From Acetobacteraceae bacterium (GTDB lineage: Bacteria > Pseudomonadota > Alphaproteobacteria > Acetobacterales > Acetobacteraceae): a stretch of 13,267 nucleotides of DNA. A program made the position numbers and the translations under genes. Positions within the stretch are counted from its first letter, which is position 1; each line of letters begins with the position of its first letter. Location of the stretch: contig JASHVB010000489.1 in the NCBI GenBank assembly GCA_030039695.1, positions 1 through 13,267 on the forward strand. The letters are read 5' to 3'. Of this stretch, positions 7,241 through 13,267 are shown one piece after another. Under the pieces are notes generated by a model that worked only from the letters and a program-made list of their open reading frames with translations, did not search any database and had not been told where the DNA came from.

Positions 7241-7506
7241 ACCGTTGTGGAAAAATGTGCGGGCGGTTCCGCCGCATCGAAGTTTCACACGGTACGAAAG
7301 TCGGTTAGCCAAATGAAACGCGCATTCGAGATGGGAAGAAGGAACGACGAACAAGGTTTCACCAGTGTGCTAAGGAAGAGATCCTGCACAGCCCATCGAC
7401 ACGTCCGCGAGTCATATCGGTTTTCGCGGCATCATTCGGGATCGCGCCCTGCGTGCGGCAACCGTAGGGGGTAATTGAATCTCCGGTCCAAGGGAAACGT
7501 GCGTCG

Positions 7507-7918
7507 GTGGGGAATCTCTGCCATTCCCGCGAGTGCCCTCGGGAAGTGTCGCCGGGCGCACGACGCACGATGCAGGAATCGGTCTACGTGTCGCTACCAA
7601 AATCACGCCGGTTGCCGGCGGACGCACCCAACATCCTGATCGTATTGATCGACGATGCCGGACCGGCGCTGCCGGCGACATTCGACGGCGAGGTCGACAC
7701 GGCGGCAACGATGGACAAGATCGCCAGCGAAGGCGTTGCCTATAACCGCTTCCACACGACGGCGATGTGTTCCCCGACCCGTGCGGCACTTCTGACCGGG
7801 CGCAACCACCACACCGGTCGGGAACGGGGAGATCGCCGAATTGGCCAACGACTGGGACGGCTATTCCGGCATCATTCCGTCCTGCAGCGCACTGGTGGCA
7901 GAAGTGTTAAAGCACTAC
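7507..7918 (+). pseudogene. Arylsulfatase N-terminal fragment, frameshifted and truncated
   Basis: The frame contains the start of a type I sulfatase: APNILIVLIDDAG with the metal-binding Asp pair, YNRFHTTAMCSPTRAALLTG with the C-x-P-x-R motif whose Cys is converted to formylglycine, and GRNHH. After ACACC at about 7815 the homology moves to the next frame (VGNGEIAELANDWDGYSG, then LVAEVLKHY), which a single extra G near 7816 explains. Homology stops at about 7918, roughly 110 residues into a family of usually 500-780 residues. There is no intact enzyme. The homology may begin upstream of the first plausible ATG (7570), since RTMQES resembles the region preceding the domain in relatives. Confidence 0.8.
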
Positions 7919-8031
7919 TTAGCCTGGACGCGTTCGAACACATCCAAGGTTTGCGGCGACGGGTCTACCTGGGCGCCGACCATAAAGAAGGAGTGCAGGC
8001 TTTCATTGAACACAGACCGCCCCGGTTCTGA
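7903..8031 (+). pseudogene. Enoyl-CoA hydratase/isomerase C-terminal fragment
   Basis: Just after the sulfatase fragment, the frame ending in TGA 8029-8031 encodes VKALLSLDAF and then ADHKEGVQAFIEHRPPRF. This is the characteristic last segment of crotonase-family proteins, usually D-x-x-EG-x-x-AF-x-E-x-RPP-x-F. Only about 40 C-terminal residues exist; the CoA-binding and oxyanion-hole parts are missing. A deletion or recombination has joined it to the sulfatase remnant near 7905-7918. The two pieces are not one gene product in any useful sense. Confidence 0.6.
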
Positions 8032-8640
8032 CCAATCGCCACATAAGCGTGCCGACGTTTTTGGGGACCCCGTCAATAACCATCGCTGCTGACCATCCAG
8101 GGGAGAACGTCTTCTGTGGATGACTCCCCTGTGGCAAGAGAAGTTTGGTGCGTTGCCCTTGCTAGACGACGAACCATCTCATCGGTCTTCTTCCGAACCA
8201 GGAGATGCTGCTCTTGTTGGTTGAGGGGCGCGACTACTGCTGGTCGACGATCATTTCACAGCGGCCGTCAAGCGATCGACGTTCGCGGAACCAAGCCGAG
8301 CCATGGCGCAAAGCAACTGCTCTCTCGCAATCGCTTTAGTACGCATTTGACCGAACCGATCTTGCGCGCTCCGATGCCGTCCAAGTATGGCCTCACCAAT
8401 GCGGCCAACCGTTGAGGGCTAAGCGATGCAATGCAAGCCGTTATGGTTGGTAAACGTGTCTAATGGTTGCGCCGTACGAGCTGTGAGTCGGGAATGCCAA
8501 TCATGGTTCAGAGCGCGGAAATGCATTCCCGCTTGGGGGCCTTGCCTGCGGTTCGAACGCTCGGGGTTACGGGACGGCAAATGTCCTGGCGTTCACCGCT
8601 GCCATGACGCCGATATGCACCGACACATGGGTTGGTCGGC
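8032..8640. other. Interval of about 600 bp without a credible gene
   Basis: Short frames exist on both strands (8116-8415 and 8426-8698 on plus), but none shows recognisable domains, a good ribosome binding site or convincing composition. A minus-strand frame at about 8268-8424 contains CFAPWLGLVPR, faintly like the C-terminus of IS110-type transposases. The stretch is best read as decayed sequence downstream of the AraC gene pair. Confidence 0.5.
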
Positions 8641-9645
8641 TCAGGTCGGCAAGCGCCTGAGTGTTGCAGACGGAGACTCGCCGAAGATCAATCGATAACT
8701 GCTCGCGAAGCGGCCAAATTGCCAAAACCCAAAACGTGCCGCAACCTCCGTCACCGTAGTTTCAGTCGGAGTGGATGATTGCAGGATCCGCCGCGTCATA
8801 TCCAGTCGCCGGAACGTCAGAAATTGCTTTGGCCCCATCGCGAGGTGCTCCTGACAGCACGCCCGCAGTGTGCGCTCCGGCACACCGACGGCCGCGCAAA
8901 TCTCGGAAAGGTAGATAGGTCGATCCGGGTTGTCCTCAATCACGCGATGGAAACGCCGCATGATGATTCGGTGGCACTGCTGTGCCCAACTCTCATCACG
9001 GCTGTCGCTGCTCTGCAGACAGGCGATCATGGCCTCGATCAGTGACTGCTCCAGACCCTGGGCAGCTCCAGGCATGGCCAAGATTTGAGGCGCGTCTTTC
9101 GCCAGCGACGTGGCGGCTGCGTTGAGGCGCCAAAGTCTGGCAATATCACGAGACGGCGGTGCAACGACCCGAGGATCACGCGCCGCGGCCAACTCCTTTC
9201 CGATGAGCGCCGTACCAGCGGAAATCATGTCTTCGATTGGCAGAGACATGATGCCCCACTCGCTCGGTCCGCTGGTACGCTCGTAAAACTCCTCCCCCCG
9301 CGCATGGCGAATCACGCTGCCGAAGGGAACCACGGTGCCGCTCTCAAAAAGCTCCGATCCTGGAAGGGTCTGGAACTTTATGAACACCCGCTGCGGATCC
9401 TGGTGCACATGTCGGATGCGTGCTCCGGTTTCCGAAAACCGACCCGTCCAAAGGCTTCCGAAGCGAATTCGAACCAACTCAACCGAGAATGCGCGTGCCG
9501 CGGTGGGCAGGAATTCGGCCTTCGCTCCGGCATGGGCAGCTTCAACCTGCTCGGGGGTTGAATACGTCTCAACCGAACAAACAGCTCTGGCGGCGTCGCA
9601 CGTGGCCCTACGTTCATTAAGTAAGCTGGATGGCTCTTCCGGCAA
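8641..9645 (-). CDS. AraC family transcriptional regulator (downstream of the pair)
   Basis: 334 residues if started at TTG 9645, five bases after the stop of the other AraC gene. This spacing suggests one transcript and coupled translation, with only weak Shine-Dalgarno sequence. The N-terminal half (about 30-200) is an AraC-binding-like sensor domain, with VFIKFQTLPGSELFESG (88-104) and RHARGEEFYERTSGPSEW (113-130). The C-terminal 100 residues are the double helix-turn-helix domain: IYLSEICAAVGVPERTLRACC (about 244-264) is the first HTH and TVTEVAARFGFWQFGRFASSYR (297-318) the second, followed by FGESPSATLRR. The two recognition helices are intact, so it should bind DNA. It shares architecture with its neighbour, suggesting an old duplication. 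Likely controls the divergent BKACE operon. The exact start is uncertain. Confidence 0.88.
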   Translation of the reverse strand: MPEEPSSLLNERRATCDAARAVCSVETYSTPEQVEAAHAGAKAEFLPTAARAFSVELVRIRFGSLWTGRFSETGARIRHVHQDPQRVFIKFQTLPGSELFESGTVVPFGSVIRHARGEEFYERTSGPSEWGIMSLPIEDMISAGTALIGKELAAARDPRVVAPPSRDIARLWRLNAAATSLAKDAPQILAMPGAAQGLEQSLIEAMIACLQSSDSRDESWAQQCHRIIMRRFHRVIEDNPDRPIYLSEICAAVGVPERTLRACCQEHLAMGPKQFLTFRRLDMTRRILQSSTPTETTVTEVAARFGFWQFGRFASSYRLIFGESPSATLRRLPT

Positions 9646-9650
9646 TGTTC

Positions 9651-10670
9651 TTAGCTCGACCGTGTTCGTGACCGGATACGAACACCGGCCACCCCGCGTC
9701 GTACGAGAGGTGCGAGTGCTCCCCTGTTGGTATGGTGCAATGTGGCGGACGGTAGCTCGCCGAAGAAGTCGTGATAGCTACCTGCGAACCGACCACGGTC
9801 TCGAAAGCCGTAGCGTTCAGCTATGTCTGCGACACGCACCACAGTCCCCTCCGCGCGGCAAAGGTGGCGATGAGCCGACTGGAGGCGACGGACCATAAGG
9901 AAATCAAGCAGACTCATTCCAAATCGAGCCTCGCAACAACGGCGGAGCCACTTAGCCGACGCACTCAGTGCGGAGCTGAGCTCGGCAACACCTAATTTGC
10001 CGTCGGGCCGAATCGTCAGAAGGTCTTCCAATCGGGCCATCAACTCGTGTTCTTCACGCTGGTTGGCAGTATTATCGTTGAGCGGCCTCTCCGAAAGTCC
10101 AAGAACCAGAGCATCGAGTACCTGCTGCTCCAATCCGTGGGTAGCCTCGGCCGACATGAGGACCGACGATCGAGCGTGTACCGCACGTATGGCAAGGAAA
10201 TGGAGATCGCGCAACTGACGGGCGGTGGAATGGGACGGCCTCCAGGTGCTTATACCAGCCGGGACACTCAGCCCGTGATCAGACACGACCTGGCCGTACT
10301 GGATGAGGATCTTTGTGGGAAGCCAGATATTGGCCCAATGGCAAGGACCTGTAAGCCGTGCATGAATGCCTTGTCCAGGGCCGATCATGACAAGATTCTG
10401 GCTGTGCGTTGACATGCCGGCCCAAATTTGTGGCACTGTGCAATCAATCGAAAATGAGAGCAGAACTTTGTCGTCCGGCACTCTGACGAAGGCAATGCGG
10501 GAGAGCGCTTCCTGGACGGCTGAGAGGCGCAGGCTGTGCAACGTGACCTGCGTCAGAGAAGCTTGGAACCTGCCACGCTGAGTCACGACGAGCGATGTCA
10601 CACCCTCCGTCCCCATGGCCGCCTGGAAGTCATCCATATTACCGAAAGCCAAGGTGGCGCTGCTGTGCAT
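9651..10670 (-). CDS. AraC family transcriptional regulator (upstream of the pair)
   Basis: 339 residues from ATG 10670, with GAGG about 11 bases upstream and an in-frame stop shortly before. Residues 20-200 form the effector-sensing half and lack the cupin-type His cluster of classic AraC sugar sensors. The C-terminal domain has two HTH units: KLGVAELSSALSASAKWLRRCC (225-246) and VRVADIAERYGFRDRGRFAGSY (278-299), then FFGELPSATLHH. A Arg-rich tail of about 25 residues (315-339) extends past the usual end. It overlaps nothing and is followed after 5 bp by the second regulator. Being divergent from the BKACE gene across about 340 bp, it is the natural candidate regulator of that operon and perhaps of itself. 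The effector is unknown. Confidence 0.9.
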   Translation of the reverse strand: MHSSATLAFGNMDDFQAAMGTEGVTSLVVTQRGRFQASLTQVTLHSLRLSAVQEALSRIAFVRVPDDKVLLSFSIDCTVPQIWAGMSTHSQNLVMIGPGQGIHARLTGPCHWANIWLPTKILIQYGQVVSDHGLSVPAGISTWRPSHSTARQLRDLHFLAIRAVHARSSVLMSAEATHGLEQQVLDALVLGLSERPLNDNTANQREEHELMARLEDLLTIRPDGKLGVAELSSALSASAKWLRRCCEARFGMSLLDFLMVRRLQSAHRHLCRAEGTVVRVADIAERYGFRDRGRFAGSYHDFFGELPSATLHHTNRGALAPLVRRGVAGVRIRSRTRSS

Positions 10671-11009
10671 CGTCTGGGGGCACCTCGATCAAAGTGAATG
10701 ACAACGGCAACAACGCTGCCGTATCGGGCCGTCCGTTGGGCAAACATGCACCGTGCAGATGAACCCGTCGGCTCACTATGCAGTTTCGGCGAGAATATCT
10801 GTCCGGTGGATTTGAGACTCCCGCCGCTGCGTCAGCGTCGCACCAGCAGGCGAGATTGATTGTCATGTCATTTCAAAGGTTTATCGAACTCCTAGAATTT
10901 GCCGATTTTGAATAGCTGATCGCCACCAGGTCAGTTAGCACCGGATGAACGTTTGAACTGCCCAGCCGTGTCAAACTGGTGGTAGTGGAAACAAGGGGAG
11001 CAGCGGATC
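10671..11009. promoter_or_regulatory. Divergent intergenic region with nested inverted repeats
   Basis: This region separates the regulators from the BKACE gene and must hold both promoters. Near the BKACE gene, CCACCAG (10923-10929) pairs with CTGGTGG (10976-10982). Inside them GTTTGA (10951-10956) pairs with TCAAAC (10971-10976). The nested arms centre about 50 bp before the BKACE start and could be an operator or an mRNA leader hairpin. GGGGAG (10995-11000) is the BKACE ribosome binding site. I cannot assign -35/-10 boxes with confidence. Confidence 0.4.
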
Positions 11010-12113
11010 ATGTACTATACAGACGACTCCATTCTACCGGAGAATATGGCGCCGCTTATCATTACGGCAGCACCATACGGGCCGGCGTGGCTGCCAGAGG
11101 ACGCCGATATTCCACTGACTTGGGACGACCAGGTGCAAGCGGCCGTGGATTGCTACAATGCCGGCGCCACAATGCTGCACGTGCACGTTCGCGACCCCGA
11201 GACCGGGCATGGTTCCGTTGATTTCGAGCAGTACAACCATCTCATCGGCCGGCTAAAGCAGGCCGTGCCGAAAATGATCCTGCAGGTCGGCGGCTCGATC
11301 TCCTTTGCGCCGAAAACCGACGCAGCCAAAGCAAAGTGGCTCGACTATGATACGCGGCACATGCTCACCGAACTCGACCCAAAACCGGATTGCGTCACCA
11401 TCGCTACGGGCACCTCCCAGTGGGACATCACTTCGATGTTCGTGCCCGACGACATCATAGGCACGCATCTTGAGAACAACCCCAAGGTGCAGGCTGCGTG
11501 GGCCGGCATGTGGGTCGACGCCGGGCCGACCTTCTACATCGAACACCTCAAGCGGCTGCGCAAGAACGGCATCCAGCCGTACTTCGTTCCGGGCCATATC
11601 CATCAGATGGAGATCATCGAGAGGCTAATCCGTGCCGGCGTCTATATGGGGCCGCTGAATGTGGCGATCTGCGGCTACGGTGGCGGCACCCTCGGGCGCA
11701 ATCCGTATCACTGGATGGACTTTCTGCGTCAGGTGCCGCAGGGGGCGAGTGTCACCTTCTGGTCGAGCATGCGAGGGCTCATCTCACTCTCGGCGATGGC
11801 GATCGTGCTCGGCCAGCATGTCCGCGTCGGCAACGAGGACAATTTGTGGGGCCCGGACAAGATGCGCCGTACCTCGGTCCAGCAGGTCGAAGGGGTCGTC
11901 CGCCTGTGCCGGGAGTTCGGTCGCAAGGTGGCCACCGCGGACGAAGCCCGGGCGATGATGAAGATCGGCGTCTGGTACGACAGCGTCGAGGAAACGCTTC
12001 GACATCTCGGCCTGCCGCCCAACCGTGCAGACGGCCAGAAAGGGTTCTTGGTGGAGACTGATGGCAGGAAATCGACCGGGATAACCATCAGCGACTCCCA
12101 TCCGATCGTCTGA
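11010..12113 (+). CDS. BKACE family beta-keto acid cleavage enzyme (3-keto-5-aminohexanoate cleavage protein-like)
   Basis: 367 residues, a TIM-barrel of the former DUF849 family. Characterised members are zinc-dependent and condense a beta-keto acid with acetyl-CoA, yielding acetoacetate plus a CoA ester; Kce acts on 3-keto-5-aminohexanoate in lysine fermentation. Family marks visible: APLIITAAPYGP at the first strand, LHVHVRDPETG with zinc ligands His57 and His59, IATGTSQWD (131-139), GPLNVAICGYGG (214-225), and RVGNEDN with Arg272, Glu276 and Asp277, matching the Kce residues Arg226, Glu230 and Asp231. The protein is longer than many members and has extra sequence after the first barrel strands and at the C-terminus. 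Start ATG 11010 has GGGGAG 9 bases upstream; ATG 11046 is a possible alternative. Probably in an operon with the CMD gene 117 bp downstream. Substrate unassigned. Confidence 0.92.
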   Translation: MYYTDDSILPENMAPLIITAAPYGPAWLPEDADIPLTWDDQVQAAVDCYNAGATMLHVHVRDPETGHGSVDFEQYNHLIGRLKQAVPKMILQVGGSISFAPKTDAAKAKWLDYDTRHMLTELDPKPDCVTIATGTSQWDITSMFVPDDIIGTHLENNPKVQAAWAGMWVDAGPTFYIEHLKRLRKNGIQPYFVPGHIHQMEIIERLIRAGVYMGPLNVAICGYGGGTLGRNPYHWMDFLRQVPQGASVTFWSSMRGLISLSAMAIVLGQHVRVGNEDNLWGPDKMRRTSVQQVEGVVRLCREFGRKVATADEARAMMKIGVWYDSVEETLRHLGLPPNRADGQKGFLVETDGRKSTGITISDSHPIV

Positions 12114-12230
12114 CGTTACTGCCTGAGATAGCTAAGCCGAGGAAAGTTGGGGGAGGGGCCTGCCGGGTCAGGCAGGACCGCTCGGCCTTCTGCCCGACGG
12201 TAGAGCCGCATAACGACAGCGGAGGCGCAC

Positions 12231-12950
12231 GTGGTGGACCCGGAACAGACTGGTCCCTGGGACGGCGCGATCGAGCAGCTTCGCGCATGGGACCCATCGT
12301 GGACGGATACCTGCGAACCGATGACGACCAACCCCTGGCGAACCGGCATCCTGCAACGCCGATTGGTAGAACTCATTGGCGTAGCTCTGAACGCTGCGTG
12401 CACCAATCTCAACCCTGAAGGCACGCGGCGCCATATCCGCGGCGCGCTTCGCGCTGGTGCTACGCGCGAAGAAATTCTGGTCGTTCTGAAGTGTGCATCG
12501 GTGATGTCGATCCATTCCTGTAGTCTTGGCGCGCCGATCCTGCTGGAAGAAGCGACGGCCGCGGGGCTGCAACCGCCACCAGCACCTGGCGTTGAGACCC
12601 CGGCCTGTGACCGCATGAAGGCGATGGGCCAATGGAATACTGCATGGGATCCATTCTATGCGCTCGATCCGATTTGGACTGACGAATTCATGTCCACCGG
12701 TGCTGGAATCTATGGCAGCGGCGTGCTGCCAGCTAAGGAGATCGAGTTGCTGAGCATTGCGTTTGATGCGTCCTACACCCACATGTACGCGCCTGGCACT
12801 CGCCGGCACATCCGCAACGCGATGCAAGCCGGCGCAACGATGGCCGAGATCATGGAGGTGCTGAAGCTGTGCGCGGTGCAAGGCGTGCAAGCCTGCAACA
12901 TGGGAGTCCCGATCCTCGCCGAGGAGTTGGCCCGGCAGCGGTCACGCTAG
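12231..12950 (+). CDS. Tandem carboxymuconolactone decarboxylase-like protein
   Basis: 239 residues made of two CMD/AhpD-like repeats. Each has a leader of the form W-D-P-x-W-T-D (20-26 and 139-151 region), then a helix core: repeat 1 GTRRHIRGALRAGAT (64-78) and EEILVVLKC; repeat 2 GTRRHIRNAMQAGAT (189-203) and AEIMEVLKLC. Repeat 1 spans about 9-108 and repeat 2 about 134-232. The CxxC pair that makes AhpD a peroxide-reducing enzyme is absent from both, so a lyase or decarboxylase-type role, or no catalysis, is more likely than redox activity. The start is GTG 12231 with GGAGG (12221-12225) 5 bases upstream; GTG 12234, 8 bases away, is equally possible. Together with the BKACE gene it looks like a catabolic operon. 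Actual reaction unknown. Confidence 0.88.
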   Translation: MVDPEQTGPWDGAIEQLRAWDPSWTDTCEPMTTNPWRTGILQRRLVELIGVALNAACTNLNPEGTRRHIRGALRAGATREEILVVLKCASVMSIHSCSLGAPILLEEATAAGLQPPPAPGVETPACDRMKAMGQWNTAWDPFYALDPIWTDEFMSTGAGIYGSGVLPAKEIELLSIAFDASYTHMYAPGTRRHIRNAMQAGATMAEIMEVLKLCAVQGVQACNMGVPILAEELARQRSR

Positions 12951-13173
12951 CGCCGCTGCCAGTCCGGTTTACCGACCACAGCACAGTCAGTCGTCGACCG
13001 TGATCGTTGGGAATTAGCATCTTGGGTTACTCTGCCGGTCGTGGACAGGAGTTGAAGGCGCGTTCCGTAGATGAGATGCGGCGATTTGCCCTGATGTGTT
13101 TTTCAATTTTTGGATACTGTTCGGACTCTTCGTCCTGAATGAGTGACTAACCCGCAATTCTCAACGAATCATG
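12951..13173. other. Intergenic stretch after the CMD gene
   Basis: No supported gene, clear terminator or promoter is seen here on either strand. It leads into the palindrome at 13174-13249, and the window ends soon after. Confidence 0.5.
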
Positions 13174-13249
13174 TGCATTGGGGCGCGGAATCTGAGAGAA
13201 TCTAGTTGCCAACTTGAATTTTCTCACACCCGTAGGATGCCCCAATGCA
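13174..13249. repeat. Long imperfect palindrome able to fold into one hairpin
   Basis: TGCATTGGGGC (13174-13184) and GCCCCAATGCA (13239-13249) form a perfect 11-bp outer stem. Inside, TGAGAGAAT (13193-13201) pairs with ATTTTCTCA (13218-13226) allowing one G-T pair, and AGTT (13204-13207) pairs with AACT (13211-13214) around the loop GCC. Unpaired bulges of 8 and 12 bases separate the outer and inner stems. It could be a small mobile element, a transcription terminator-like structure or an RNA motif. Confidence 0.55.
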
Positions 13250-13267
13250 GACAGAGTGTAACCCCGG

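Noticed and set aside
6575..7354. 259-residue minus-strand ORF
   Set aside because: Antisense to the carbonic anhydrase gene, whose zinc ligands are all intact on the plus strand.
8268..8424. Minus-strand IS110-like transposase trace (CFAPWLGLVPR)
   Set aside because: Only about ten residues resemble the family and there is no catalytic part; too weak to call.
8426..8698. Plus-strand 90-residue ORF
   Set aside because: Cys/Arg/Trp-rich, no ribosome binding site and overlaps the end of the AraC gene; looks like random translation.
11498..12061. 187-residue plus-strand ORF inside the BKACE gene
   Set aside because: Out-of-frame shadow; the BKACE frame carries all catalytic residues.

Overview
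The window reads as chromosome of a GC-rich alphaproteobacterium. Acetobacteraceae or a related Rhodospirillales lineage is my best guess, an inference from GC content, the cvpA-purF-SDR order and the protein styles. It has a housekeeping left part (about 1-5400) and an accessory, partly decayed right part (about 5400-13267). I saw no tRNA, rRNA or CRISPR array.

Left part. The 3' end of cvpA runs into purF, a Bacillus-type amidophosphoribosyltransferase with propeptide and all four Fe-S cysteines, followed 6 bp later by an SDR oxidoreductase whose usual catalytic Ser is replaced. These three probably form one operon. Facing them on the minus strand are a small antibiotic-biosynthesis-monooxygenase (ABM) protein and glutathione reductase (gor), probably co-transcribed. 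An 8-bp inverted repeat covers the gor ribosome binding site. A palindromic intergenic repeat separates the ABM gene from a plus-strand two-domain rhodanese.

Middle (about 5400-8640). Here coding density falls and debris accumulates: a short possibly truncated ORF, the 3' end of an IS5-type transposase, a Tat-exported beta-carbonic anhydrase that looks intact and has a possible promoter with inverted repeats, a frameshifted N-terminal arylsulfatase fragment fused at DNA level to the last ~40 codons of an enoyl-CoA hydratase, and a ~600-bp stretch without a credible gene.

Right part (8641-12950). Two tandem AraC-family regulators on the minus strand diverge from a BKACE-family (beta-keto acid cleavage, formerly DUF849) enzyme and a protein made of two carboxymuconolactone-decarboxylase-like repeats that lack the CxxC redox motif. 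The shared intergenic region carries nested inverted repeats. This is a compact, self-regulated catabolic module whose substrate cannot be read from sequence, and it is the most interesting system here. The window ends with a strong hairpin-forming element at 13174-13249.
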